Below the pieces are notes generated by a model that saw nothing but the letters and a program-made list of their open reading frames with translations, did no database searches and was not told where the DNA came from. This document shows positions 1 to 10,862 of a stretch of DNA of 64,000 bases, one piece after another. The position numbers and the translations under genes are program-made. The stretch is from Turritopsis dohrnii (taxonomy: Eukaryota; Cnidaria; Hydrozoa; Anthoathecata; Oceaniidae): positions 558,001 to 622,000 of the forward strand of contig BQMF02000211.1 of assembly GCA_027922465.2 (NCBI GenBank). The letters run 5' to 3'. The first letter of the stretch is position 1, and each line of letters begins with the position of its first letter.

Positions 1-2
1 AA

Positions 3-341
3 CATTACCAGAAAAGTGTGAGTCAACTGAACAACAATGTTCTTGCCAGAATTGGCATGAAGCCCTCAAAGGCCATTAAACTCGAGGAAGTTCCGTTAAA
101 GGTTGAGTTTTACCCTAAGGAAGAAACTTTACCTTAAGCGGGATTATACCGCTATTTGCTAGCACCAGTTGAGGAACAGGGTCGCAGAACGGTTTCTTCA
201 CAACCTCGTCGTCATCCTCAAACATCTCTCATTAAGCAAGCTATAACGTCTTCCGCGGCTAAGCAACACGAAGAAGAAAAGCAGGCTCTCATGTGGGTAG
301 GTGGCGGATTAATTGCGCTTCTTTTGTATTTCAAACCATAG
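3..341 (+). pseudogene. Integrase-like C-terminus of virus-like element, interrupted
   Basis: One reading frame runs from the window edge to 341, broken only by a TAA at 135-137. The part before the stop has a short ARIGMKPSKAIK stretch like the end of retroviral-type integrase cores. Directly after the stop comes GLYRYLLAPVEEQ, which resembles the C-terminal segment that follows the catalytic core in Polinton/Maverick integrases (family recall, not a search). The catalytic residues would lie left of the window. The last 16 residues (MWVGGGLIALLLYFKP) form a hydrophobic tail that may be a separate small membrane protein; the only ATG in this frame near it is at 291. The 3' end overlaps the tail of the minus-strand gene at 309-1367. 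Integrase identity is moderate; the break is directly visible. Confidence 0.5.
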
Positions 342-1367
342 CCAGTTGCCTATCGGACAAAACCCCAAAACTAAGACTAGCCATGCATTGCTTGCTAAAT
401 CTATGACACCTTTCTTCAGAAAGTTTAATAGCCAGCTTACAACACTTCCAATGATCCCCGGCAATGCAGCTCCAAGTTTACTTGCAAGTTTTCCAAGAAG
501 GCGTCCAAGTGCTTCGAGCTGCTTCTTCACCCATTGCTGCACACCAGCTCTTCCAGAAGCAGTAGGAGGAGAACTTTCTCGAGTAGGAGCACCACCAACT
601 GTGAGAGAGGTTGCTATCGTTGATATTACCAGCAAAACCGCTGTTAAGATTGAAACGATTGTGATCCCTTGCTCTCGAAAGAAGATGCGAAGTTTCTCCC
701 CTAGTGTTCTATCCTTATCGAAGACTTTGAATACAGTCTCTTTGATGCGCGACCACTGGCTAGACAACCCCTTGCGGTTACCACTGAGCACCTCTAGTCG
801 CACTGCACGTTCCGCTTTCCAATTGGAGAGTCGTCGCTTAATCTCTTTTTGTATTGCAGGTTCATTGGATTCACCTAGTTTACGTTCTTCTTCTGCTATT
901 CGACTATCAACTTCGCTCAGTTTTGCTACGTTATTCTCCATCTCCCCACCTATTCGTCTTAGTGCACCGTCTAAGCTTCTAAGTTCACGCAAACTAAATT
1001 TAATCCATTGCTTGCGTAAGAACTTTTCCACCTCTAACGTTTTTTGGGTGCCTTGCTTAAGCATTTCAACCAATACCTCCCTCGCATTTAAGATATTGTC
1101 GATGACTTGCCTGTTATCCAAGGTATCCATTTGAATGTTTTCTAGTTGTTTCTCTAGTTTATGTCTCCATTTATGCATCCACTCTGATGTTTTAACATTT
1201 AACTGGTTTTTTATAGCATCCTCTCCACCTAGGATTCCTTTAATAGTATTTTTAGCTAAAAATCCTCCTGTTTTTGCATTCGATATTCGGTGCCAATCAC
1301 TATTTTTATAAAATTCAACTTTCATAATACCTGGTGTATTAGTTGATGATACTCGAAACCGATCCAA
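309..1367 (-). CDS. Membrane-active virion protein candidate (352 aa)
   Basis: An uninterrupted 352-codon ORF. Residues about 50-225 are highly charged, rich in K, E, R and L, and look helical or coiled coil. A hydrophobic segment (ILTAVLLVISTIATSL) follows near residue 235. The last 75 residues are amphipathic and hydrophobic (GAALPGIIGSVVSWLLNFL, then a second membrane-like stretch). Small capsid-associated or membrane-lytic proteins of Polinton/adintovirus-type elements often combine such features, and the gene lies between an integrase-like frame and a capsid-like gene, on the opposite strand. I recognise no named domain, so the function is inferred from context. It is the only long gene of this element without a break, while its neighbours are all damaged. 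It may be conserved or may simply have escaped mutation. Confidence 0.6.
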   Translation of the reverse strand: MDRFRVSSTNTPGIMKVEFYKNSDWHRISNAKTGGFLAKNTIKGILGGEDAIKNQLNVKTSEWMHKWRHKLEKQLENIQMDTLDNRQVIDNILNAREVLVEMLKQGTQKTLEVEKFLRKQWIKFSLRELRSLDGALRRIGGEMENNVAKLSEVDSRIAEEERKLGESNEPAIQKEIKRRLSNWKAERAVRLEVLSGNRKGLSSQWSRIKETVFKVFDKDRTLGEKLRIFFREQGITIVSILTAVLLVISTIATSLTVGGAPTRESSPPTASGRAGVQQWVKKQLEALGRLLGKLASKLGAALPGIIGSVVSWLLNFLKKGVIDLASNAWLVLVLGFCPIGNWLWFEIQKKRN

Positions 1368-1388
1368 AGCAAAACTGGGATAAACTTC

Positions 1389-1565
1389 CTATTGTCTGTC
1401 TTTTAATTTCTTTTCCCTGTGCACTTGATGTGCTTTGATTTCAGAAGAATAGTCTGTGTTAGATATAAGCGGTGTATTGTCATCATAGGCATCTTCTTTT
1501 TCATCATTACATTTACCGTAAGGTGTTTCAAATGGATCAGAAGCCATTTCTCTTATAATAAACAT
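1389..1565 (-). CDS. Small ORF of virus-like element, unknown function
   Basis: A minus-strand ORF between the membrane-protein candidate and the capsid-like gene. The open frame reaches 1616, but the ATG codons at 1565 and 1547 are better starts because they do not run into the capsid-like frame beyond its first codons. From 1547 it gives 52 residues, hydrophilic and acidic in the middle (DEKEDAYDDNT), with a basic C-terminus (REKKLKDRQ). It is divergent from, and nearly abuts, the capsid-like gene, so both could share a short promoter. I do not recognise it. It may be a small accessory protein or spurious. Confidence 0.3.
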   Translation of the reverse strand: MFIIREMASDPFETPYGKCNDEKEDAYDDNTPLISNTDYSSEIKAHQVHREKKLKDRQ

Positions 1566-2818
1566 GTATGGTATTGCAAATCCCCATAAGGAATATATGA
1601 CTCGCTTTGCCTTCAACGCACCGCGTCAGCATGTCAAGATCTCTACTACACCAAGTACCATTGACCAGACTCAAAATCTAGATGTCAGGCTGCCGAATAT
1701 AGGTGCTAATGATGTCATTCTACCAGAATCTCTCAAGCTCCTGTTTGATATCGAGCTAAACTCCACCGATACAGGACGCTACATCGTCAACAACTTGGGA
1801 AAGGCTTTGATCGAACAGTTGACTATCAGTTACGAAGGAAATATCATCCAAGACATTCAAAATGCGGATGTGATGGAAATTTACAAAGACAGATGGCTAT
1901 CTGAAAAAAGCCAGCTGCGACACATTGAACAAGGGATAGATTCAGAGGGTGATGTGAACAAGCTCAGAGTCACACCGGGTGCAACGAGTACTTCAGCGAG
2001 CAAGTCCACCCTAGCAGCTGTCTATGGTAACCGTTTTGCCATTCCTCTGTGGGAATTTTTCGAAGTAGTCAAGCATCTCCCCTATCTACAGCTTGGCGAT
2101 CGATTAAGCTTCAAAATTAAATTCGCAGAGTATGGAAAGGTCATCAAAGATGCAGGATCAGGATCAGGTGGTTCGAAGAAAGATCGTGACGGTACCTACA
2201 CTATCTCCAACATTGCTCTAGAATTCGACAAAGCAGAAGACTCTGAGTTCAAACTAAAAGTCTACAATGAACTTGCCAATAGACGACTACCCTACACGCG
2301 TGTTTTACGCCATAGAATAATCCCTTCGGACAAGAAAGATACCGCCTGGAATATACAGATAAACGTGCCCAGTGTGAGTTTAAAGGGTCTTGTTCTATTC
2401 TTTCTTGACCCAGACAAACGAAAAGCATACGCTATGAATAACACCCATTACTACAACCCGAAAATCAGCAAGGTAGATATTACCATCGAAGGAGAGCCTA
2501 ATCAGCTCTTTACAAATGGTTTACTTCCGAAAGACATGTATGAACCGGCATGGAAGTATTTCAGTTTCGACAAGGAGACGGCCATTAGTCCTCCTAACTT
2601 TTTCAATTCTAATTACTCTCTTTTTATCGACTTTCGAAGTGTTGCCGACAGCACTCTACATGATGCGGGGAGGTACCTCAAAAAATACTTCAGATGGTGT
2701 CACATTGCAGATCACCAAAAAAGCTGATGGTGCGGGAGCCATTCAATGTTACGTGTTTGTGCTACAAGATGGACAGATAAACTTCGCGAATGCACGCTTC
2801 CATAGTGTCGCCTACTAA
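1564..2818 (+). pseudogene. Capsid-like protein, frameshifted
   Basis: The frame opens at ATG 1564, with a second candidate start at ATG 1597 (MTRFAFNAPRQ). It runs to a stop ending at 2727. The last part of the protein continues in a different frame up to 2818, so a frameshift lies close to the run of six A at 2680-2685. The protein is rich in beta-type sequence and aromatic residues, and its short motifs (SLKLLFDIELNS, LPYLQLGDRL) look like major capsid proteins of Polinton/adintovirus-like elements. Its placement just before a packaging-type ATPase supports that reading. A double jelly-roll fold cannot be shown from sequence alone. It would be the main shell protein. With the frameshift the C-terminal 45 or so residues are replaced, so the copy is probably dead. 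Confidence 0.6.
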
Positions 2819-2823
2819 AAGAA

Positions 2824-3390
2824 ATGGACCATGTTAAAGATCCTTGTACGACAATTTTTTCAGGACCGACAGGCTGTGGTAAGACGGAACTGGTTCTACG
2901 CTTACTACAGAATCAGTTCAAGCACCACTTTGATCATATTATCATTCTCTGTCCTTCCCTTGGATGGAATACAACCTATAAAGACTGTACGATTCTCTGG
3001 GAAGATGATGATGTTTTTCTGATCGAACCTACACCACAACAGGACTTCTTATGTTGGATTGAGAGATTCACCAAACAACTTGCAGGGCAGGAAACCTTAT
3101 TCATCATCGATGATTCTATAGCTGATGAGATATTCGATAAGAATCAAAAACATAGTCTATGGCTTCTCACCCAAGTCTACACAGCTCTTCTAAAGAACAT
3201 CTGACGACAGGCAAAGATGCTATTCACTTGGTATCCTAATCAGTTGAGCGACGCCAAGTTTATCAGCGAGGAAACCAATGTCATCTCTAAAAACGACTGG
3301 AGTGGCGTCTTCCAACACTTGAAGAATTCGAAACACGCTTATCTTTACATGCAATGTGAGTTTCCTTGGAGTTACAAGGTCGTTCAATAA
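2824..3390 (+). pseudogene. DNA-packaging type ATPase (FtsK/HerA-like), stop inside
   Basis: The ATG is 6 bases after the end of the capsid-like frame. A clear Walker A motif (GPTGCGKT) lies at residues 14-21 and a Walker B type strand (LFIIDD) near residue 98. These are the ATP-binding and hydrolysis elements of viral genome-packaging ATPases, and the capsid/ATPase neighbourhood is typical of such viruses. The frame is cut by TGA at 3202-3204, where an arginine is expected, and then continues open in the same frame to TAA 3388-3390. The TGA could have come from CGA by one C-to-T change. The protein would be about 188 residues. The step from Walker B to the following QKHSLWLLTQ stretch looks short, so a small in-frame deletion near 3140 is also possible. 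Non-functional as it stands. Confidence 0.65.
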
Positions 3391-3403
3391 GTATACAAAC
3401 TAC

Positions 3404-4048
3404 TTATTGAAGATAGGCACCTAAAAATTTCTTTTCATCCTCATCATAGTACCAATCCCACACCCTATCCGGATGCATAGCAACTTCTATCAACTCGTAG
3501 TAGAGATCTTCCCCAAAGCAACGCGTGTGATGATAACGAAAGAGCTCTTCATGAATATCATCATAACTTCAGCAGAGTGCTACAACCTTAAAGTGCCCAT
3601 CCTCTGCTGCTACTACCATTGTCAAGTCAAACCACATCGCACTTCACTCCTTGCACAGCTTGACGATCTCGAGATGACCATTAGAAGCTGCCGCTATCAT
3701 TACATAGTCAAACTCGGTCGCACCCCACTCCTTGCAGAGTTTAACTATCTCGATGTGACCCTTTCTACCTGCTATTAGCATTGCCTCTTCAAACTCTGTC
3801 GCGTCCCACTCCTTGCAGAGTTTGATGATCTCGACGTGACCCTTGTAAGCTGCTACTTCCATTACCCAGTCAAAAGCCGTCGCACCCCACTCCTTGCACA
3901 GCGTAACGATCTCGAGATGACCCTTGTAAGCTGCTGCAGCCACTGCCACATTAAAATCACTCACACCATGTGCCTTTAACACCTTGACGCTCTCGATGTC
4001 ACCATTACCACCTGCCTCTTTTATTGCTGAGTTAAACCTTTCGATCAT
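3404..4048 (-). pseudogene. Ankyrin-repeat protein of virus-like element, two stops
   Basis: From ATG 4048 the frame encodes at least five ankyrin-like repeats of about 28 residues with the recurring core GHLEIVKLCKEWGAT. The continuous ORF stops at 3644. The same frame goes on for 80 more codons to TAA 3404-3406, interrupted by TGA at about 3641-3643 and again near 3578-3580. The first TGA stands exactly where the repeat predicts a tryptophan (KEW), so TGG-to-TGA mutation is likely. The tail contains VWDWYYDEDEKKF. Repeats of this style occur in large DNA viruses and related elements, where they often act in host protein binding. It is convergent with the ATPase, with only about 13 bases between the two stops. 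Confidence 0.65.
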
Positions 4049-4068
4049 TCTTTATTACAATATTGCTG

Positions 4069-4443
4069 CTCAACTTTGAAATTTTTTCCAGTGGACAGAA
4101 ATAGCGCATGAGTCAGGGAATTCCCTACCTCATGTTCAGAAGGTTTTTACTAGTGGATTCATTATCCATCCCTCCACTTGTTATGGCAGTTGTTACATTC
4201 ATTAAACACTGATGTTCCCTCATCACATGACCTGACTTGTTTTGCTATTGAAAGAATGTTCCTGCTCTAACAGCAATGGCATGTAGATAATGTTTGTTCC
4301 GGAGCAGTCGCTGGAGGCTTTGACATTTCCTTGAATATTTCAAGGAGTCTATTCTTGGCAGAGTCAAACACTGGATTTGAAAAGTCATCTTCCATTTATT
4401 TACTCAACTTTGAAATTTTTTACCAGTGGACAGAACTGACGCA
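4069..4443. repeat. Near-terminal direct repeat at right edge of virus-like element
   Basis: About 36 bases beginning ctcaactttgaaatttttt and continuing with ccagtggacagaa plus gcgcatg/gacgcatg occur at 4069-4110 and again at 4403-4444. The two copies bracket the TFIIS-like ORF. The second copy ends where similarity to the paralogous locus at 47695 begins. It may be part of the element terminus or a recombination duplication. Confidence 0.5.
4162..4395 (-). pseudogene. TFIIS-like zinc-ribbon small protein, one stop
   Basis: ATG at 4395, stop TAA at 4162-4164: 78 codons with a TAG at 4267-4269. After an N-terminal helix-like part (SAKNRLLEIFKEMSK), a first CxxC pair (CHCC) comes just before the TAG. 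The rest reads on in frame as QVRSCDEGTSVFNECNNC followed by HNKW. This matches the C-terminal zinc ribbon of transcription factor TFIIS and related RNA-polymerase subunits: two CxxC pairs about 25 residues apart, an RSxDE acidic pair followed by a T/S-x-F, and a W after the last cysteine. In TFIIS the acidic pair stimulates transcript cleavage by RNA polymerase II. The gene lies at the right end of the virus-like element, so it is probably viral cargo. A host pseudogene fragment is the alternative. Confidence 0.6.
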
Positions 4444-5060
4444 TGTTTGATCAGTTTTTTGTGTTATGCTGTCAATGTGCCTTGTTACGAATAGCTTTCC
4501 TAATCACAATAGAATGTTTTATGTCATTCAAATGTTTATCGGTGGTGTATACATACAGCATGTTTTAAAAAAATGGCTACCTAAAAAATTATTCACTATA
4601 GCGTTTGACATAATTCTTTAAATAAGAACAGTTTTATACCAAAAGAAACAGAAATAAGAAAAGTGCTATCCAATCGCATTAAAATCACATTGAAATGTTA
4701 AATATTTCAGGAGTTATAAGAGATTTTATCCGACATTTTATTACTCCGACTTTTATGATCAATTAACGCTACAATTAACACAAATAAAACTACGTAATCA
4801 AATCAATGACAAACTAATTATGTTATTAAGGCATCGTGCTGGGCAAAGTCGTTAATAAGTCACTGCAACGAATTGATTTCCGTTGAATTGAGATGTATAT
4901 TTAAGCATATTTATTTCTATAAACATCTGCTTCTCCTCAATGACTTTTCAATAAATTTGACAGAAGTCTGTGCAAAATGTTTGGATGATCTTCGATTGTG
5001 AAACTAAATCTATGAGAAATTTCATTTTCAAAATCATTTACTTGAAGATTTCAAATTTAG
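4443..5060 (+). other. Intron/upstream sequence of copy A, paralogous to 47695-48718
   Basis: Alignable with the intron before exon 2 of copy B, starting atgtttgatcag, apart from an extra repeat in copy B at 47951-48375. I see no exon here. The polypyrimidine/acceptor tcaaatttag at 5051-5060 matches copy B. Confidence 0.6.
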
Positions 5061-8000
5061 CTTAACATGAACGGGGACCTCACATTTGGCAGTCCCTATG
5101 ATGAATTCGACCCAAAACCTTTGCCAGAAACGTCTCGTAACATCATTGGTGCCTTTTTTTCTGACAACGACGTGACGCGACCAAATGGCAACATTCATTA
5201 TCGCTTGACAGACGATGTGGATGATCTAACTTATGCAAAAAGCTTGATCGCGCAAGAAGAATTCATCCAATTTGACCCTGAATACTGCATTGTCGTTACT
5301 TGGGAAAATATCAAACACTATTCTGATTACGAAAGCAACCCAAACCAGCAGCAGGAAAATACGTACCAAGTAATCGTTTGTACTGATGGAAATGAAGGAC
5401 ACATAATCTTTCAATACGCCAAGCTAGAATGGTCTCGTCCAGTTGGTAGCACAAGCCCTCACGCTCAGGTTTACACGTTGTTTTTATTCTTTTATTTCTT
5501 ACTAGAAGAATGTAAGTGTTATGTTGTTACCTTGTTATGTTTCAGGCTGGATGGTATTTTCCGTCTTCACCGGATGAAGAGAATAAACATTATGTAATTC
5601 CTTTTTCTGGAACATCAGACATTGTGTCAGCTGCTGATTGTGGAAGCACTGGCATACCATATATTCCAGGAAGATGGATGCGATCACTTACTGCAGGTGT
5701 GTGGCGGTCTGTTTCATAATATCCATAAAAAATGAATGTTGCTATTTCTGGTAGATAGTCATTGTTATTATTGCTGAATTTAAAATGTGAACCCAGTGGA
5801 CAAATTTTCTAAAGAATCACTAAGAAGGAGTCCATTTCTTTAGAAATATGCACATTATTTCAATAAAAATGCTCTTCATCGCAGTGGCATTTTAACGCTT
5901 TTGTCTAACGGGAATGCCTACATTGATGAGTAATTTTTCCGATTACTAGAATTATTGTATAGCCTGTTAAAAGACAATTGACCATTTTCATAGCACAGTT
6001 ATTACATACTTTATCATGCACTTGATAAAACTAAGCTTATATGAATGTGGTAACAAACGCTGTAAATTTCAAACTATAGCATCAGCTTGAGATCTATTTC
6101 ACCAAGGCACCCCCCTAATCGAGTTACGTTCATATCAGTTTTCCATAATGATCAATTAAAAGTGTTTAGCAATAGTCGACATAAAAACAAATAGCCCAAT
6201 CGCGTAATTACCCATAACCCTTTCTTTTGAAATTGTTTCTTACTTGGTGGATATTTAAAGCTTTGGTTCAGCTTTAAGTAGCGAGGGCGTTTGCACCATC
6301 CCATCTCTATGCTTTTTAATTTTCAAAAATTCACTAGTTAGTATTTAAATGTGATTTTATTTTATTTTATTAGGAAAGAAACATTTTATGGTTTTTAAAA
6401 TATTTGTTTTCATTGACTAAATTATATATATTTTGAGACCTTCGAAAAATATCTGTCTAATGGTATAAAAATTAGCAATAAGCAAAAAAACCACGAAAAG
6501 GATATTACTCATTTGAGAGTCTTTTTTCTGGACACACTGTAATGTTTATGAAAGTTTCTGCCATATGGAAGACTGAAATGTTACATCTAGAAAGAAAGCT
6601 TTTCATTTGAAACACTTTTATTTTATTTAGGTGGTTTAAGTGAGTGGTCAGAATGGTCTTTCTTCTGCATTGACTGTGCAGATATTAGAGATTATAGACG
6701 CACAAGAACAAGAACCTGTTGCAGAGAGCCTTGTGATCAGTTGTTAACAGAGAGTGATAGTAAGTATAAAATTGATCCTATCACCACTTTACCAAACAAA
6801 AAAATAATCATTTCACACTCTAAGGAAGCGTATAAATTCGTATAAATATTGTAAAAGACTGTCACTCCCAACCGAAAACGTACTTACGTTTTTTGATTAT
6901 TCATGAATTTTCAGAGCATTCAGAAAAAAACACTTTAAGTCAAATTTTCTGGCTTATGTCAGCGCGTACTAAATGCTATAGGTGATTCAATAGAGAAGGA
7001 CTTCATCTACATTCAAAAGTTAAATTACCCTGAACTTTGCATTCTCAAAAATAATGTTTCTCTCGCATTGTACTTTGAAACCTCCTAATACTTTTATTTC
7101 AATCCATCAAATCTTAAATATGCTTCATTTCAATTTTTACAAATGAAAATGAAAATGTAAAAAATCCAACCTTTGGATTTATTGGTTGCATGTTCTGTTA
7201 GCTACTATGACGATTCTTGTCACTGGAAAAATCAAATGTTTTATAATACAGAAAATGCCTTAAAAAATAGTGCTAAGATTTCTGTCAAAGCTCGCATAGG
7301 AACAGGAGGAAATTTAAGACATTTCCATGATCTTTATCACCATGATGTTTATTTCCTTAAATGAGAGCCAATTTCTAAATAAAAGCTACTGCATCTAGGT
7401 AACCTTATATCATTTCAAATTATCAAAAGTTTAGACATTATAAATAGACCTTTCGCGAACTTCTGTTCAAACATTGTGTGATGACTAGGCAAGCAAGTAT
7501 CTCCTGATCTTAAAGATTTAATTATTCTAATGCAAAGAATGGATATAAGTAAATATCACTAAGTAATAAAAAATGTAATTAATAAAACATTAGAATGTAT
7601 AGAATCCAGGCTAAACTTAATAGCAAGGCAGCATAAACATGGCGTTCAAACACAAATTTTTGAAAGGTCTAGATAGAAGGCTGAAAGAGTTATTGGATTT
7701 CTGCGTAAGCAAGAAATACATTACAATCAGTTTTGGTACTTTTTCTTCTTTTTCTTACTGTTCAAACCTAGCGATTTTTGAAATCTCGTGCGTACATTTA
7801 CATGAAACCAAAGCACCGTGCATTGCATGTCAGCGAAAGATTTACAAAAGTTTTTTTGATCAATATTAAATATATTTTAAGACATAAAACATATGTTTAG
7901 ATGAAGAAAGAAAATTTACAGAAGTAACTTATAATTATTTTGGACTGTGATCATCCTTTTCTAACTAAAAAGAAGTTCTCAACGTTTTGTAAACAGAAGA

Positions 8001-10862
8001 GCCATAAAACGTGCATAATGCAATACATATACACTAGTGGTTACGTTGCGCAGTTGACCAGTGCACTCGGCTGTTAACCGAAAGGTCAGTCGTTCGAAGC
8101 CCACCTAGATTTTCATAAATGTCATAACATATTTCATTTTGCATGCTTCAGCAGATTTTGCAGAAATCTTTACGCCTGTTTGTTTGTTTTAAATCAAGAA
8201 TATTTGTTTTTCCAATTTTGTAAGTTTACTTTCGCTTACAACTTTGATTTATATGCTGAAGTGTAAGCATTTTTCCAGCATTAAAGATTTTTCATGGATT
8301 AGCTATTTAAGATTAAAATGCAGTCAAAGTTCTCATATTACTGCATCAAATCTCACATTTAGACATAGCCCCAGACTCATGGACAACATGGACTGAATGC
8401 AGCATCCAGGTTTGTGGTAGTTTTGGACATTCTACACGCATAAGGAATTGCGATGAACAACCATGTGAAGTACCAATAAGAGAAACCAAAGACTGTTTAG
8501 AACTATGTTCAAGTATGTATGCCGCGATATACTTACGTTTTACTTGAAAATTGCTTTTTATATATGTTTTATGTATATTTTCAGCGTTAAAATAGTTTTA
8601 AAAAAATCTGTTGAAACTATTTATGTAATAATAACATTGTATGTAATGATATTAAACGCTGTCATGTTGTCTCTCAAGAAAGATATCAGGATTCTAACAT
8701 CTCATGTAAGTTAACATATAGCCTTACAATTTATTGAAACAAACTGATTATCTAAACCAAATTTTCGAGATCAGTACCAGTCTAAATGATAATTAAATGA
8801 GTCTTATGTAATATAACTGCCAGCCTTACCCCAAATGTTCATGAGAAGTGTTATGTCTTTAAAATGGGAAATCCCTTCTAAGAATTGTTTTCTTGTCAAA
8901 TGATACCTGATCAAAAGATTCAGGACTTGCAGAAATCTCTGGAACCGTTAGAGTATTTCAAGGTTTGCGTAAGATGACATAAGAGAATAGGAAGGAAGTT
9001 GCTGTTGCATGCCAATGAAATGTGCAATATAGGAACTTTTAATAGCTTTTGTTTATCCCACTGCAGAGTGGAAATAATACATGAATATTAATGACCATTA
9101 AGAAATGTAAATGGTACAACAATAGATGTGTTGTGCTGTTGTCCGAAGTATTAAAGGCTTCATTTATTTTCTTTAGGTACTGTTATTGACATACATTTCG
9201 ATGATGGCCTGGGCTATTTTACGTCAGACGATGATGGTAGATGGCGAGCAGACCATAACACACCTTCGCCCCTAACGGGACCACTATTTGATCATACAAC
9301 GCTTGATGGTTTGTAAAAATGCCTTCTCCAATATTGCAGTCAACACAACAACTTGTCACTGATCTATTACAACTTCTTTTCATAGGCAGTGGAAAATTTG
9401 CTTATTTTGAAGCTAATGGAGCCGATTACAACACTATCTACAAGCTTGAATTTTTACGTCTTACAACCCCTTTCTCTCCCTATTGCTTATCCTTCTACGT
9501 CAACATGTTTTCGGAATTCCGAAATGAAATGGGAAGTCTAGCTGTACATGTGGATGAATCTGGCTTCGGATCATATACACTTTGGAATCATACTGGAACA
9601 CTTAGCAAAGACAGAAATTATTGGCATCGTGTGATGGTTAATTTAAAGCCTGGTATTACCATGAATGTGAGCAAAACTAATTTTTCGGGCATGGAAAGTT
9701 ATGAGGGCGTCATACAGAATGAGAAAAAAAAAATCTTACTGTATCACCATGATGTGATTTCCTGAGTGAAATAAAATATAACTTTAATCATTTCACGCAA
9801 CTTTCAGAAATTTGTTTTGTGAAATTTTCTTTAATATGCATATTCCCAAATAATTTCAGCAATAACAAGTTAGTACACGTTGAAGATGGGAAAACTTCAG
9901 TAAAAACAAAAAATCTTGTAAAGCTCTCAATATGCGCATTGTGAATTGGAAGTTTGCTCGATGTTTTTGTCCATTTGTCGAAGATTTTTACAAGGACCAC
10001 CTCCAGTTTTTTGTCCATAACTTGTTTTCTACTTAAGCAAATTAGAAGAATGATACACCAAATTATACTTAACAGATTCCTCTAATCAGAAATAAAAAAG
10101 ATCATCTTTTAAAATAATTCAATCTAAAAATATTTTCTGTAAAACACCGGTACTTTTTTTGACTCACCTGGTATATTGTATTTATATCTATTATATTTAT
10201 GTAGTACAATGTACTAGTTTCGGGAAAACTCTCTTGTCGTTTTTTCTTAAAAACGTTTTCTATTTAAAATATAGCAAAACAAACGTTTCGTCTCTCTCTG
10301 TTATCGCTTCTTGCCGGCAATATGACTAAAACTGTCTGATACGCAGATAGAAAAGAAAACAAATGATTTTATGAAGAACAAGCGATTTAGACATTCAATA
10401 TTTCAACTGTACTACTTGCAACATTTTTAGTTAATATTGTTTTTAGCTTGCATTTGTTGCAAAACCTCGTGGTATTCATTCAGACATTGCAATCGATGAC
10501 GTCACTTTTATCCCTGGTGAATGTGATGGACCAGGTTTCTTAATTTATTCTTAGAATAACCTAATGATCACGAACTTTTATTTTTACGTTCTAATGTTCT
10601 AATGTTCCAATTTTTAGTGGATGGCAATTGGTCACCATGGAAACAATCTTCCTGCAGTGTTTCATGTGGTACTGGTGTTCAGACTGATTCAAGAACATGC
10701 AGTTCTCCGCCGAGAAATATTTATGGTGCCAAATGCGTTGGGCCATCTCGTAGGACCAGATCATGTATTGGAGTAGATAGAAAAGTAGGTTTGGCTCACA
10801 TAACAAATATTGCAATGAAATTTATGGTTCTCTGCTCGTTTTACGTACATTTGAAACACTAA
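5061..10862 (+). CDS. Copy A: NIDO-TSP1-TSP1-MAM-TSP1 secreted protein (exon 1 not in window)
   Basis: Exons (GT-AG): 5061-5468, 5546-5696, 6631-6759, 8363-8512, 9177-9308, 9386-9666, 10447-10534, 10618-end. Phases are 0, 1, 1, 1, 1, 0, 1. Exons 5061-5468 and 5546-5696 encode a NIDO domain ([16 protein letters not shown], then [11 protein letters not shown]). 6631-6759 and 8363-8512 are two TSP1 repeats. 9177-9666 plus 10447-10534 form a MAM domain ending [13 protein letters not shown]. The last exon is TSP1 with WSPW and CSVSCGTG, an O-fucosylation type site. Such proteins work in extracellular matrix or adhesion. A start at ATG 5067 would lack a signal peptide. By comparison with copy B the true first exon lies upstream, beyond the inserted viral element, or was never copied. 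A 4 bp loss after GTAGAT removes the last cysteine and stop. The frame then runs to 10862, or splices at 10785 to 10879 and stops at 10882-10884. Confidence 0.75.
8034..8108 (+). repeat. tRNA-Asn(GTT)-derived pseudogene or SINE head
   Basis: The core ctcggctgttaaccgaaagg carries an Asn GTT anticodon loop in its stem, preceded by a D-arm like gcgcagttgaccagtgc and followed by ttcgaagcccacc in the T-arm position. One anticodon-stem pair is mismatched, the T-stem does not pair fully, and the 5' acceptor (ctagtgg) lacks one base against ccacctag. It is therefore a degraded tRNA gene or a tRNA-derived SINE, lying in the intron between the two TSP1 exons of copy A. That segment is absent from copy B. 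Confidence 0.5.

Noticed and set aside
313..1134. 273-codon plus-strand ORF opposite the membrane-protein candidate
   Set aside because: Serine-rich antisense shadow of the 352-codon minus-strand gene; no domain and no start context.
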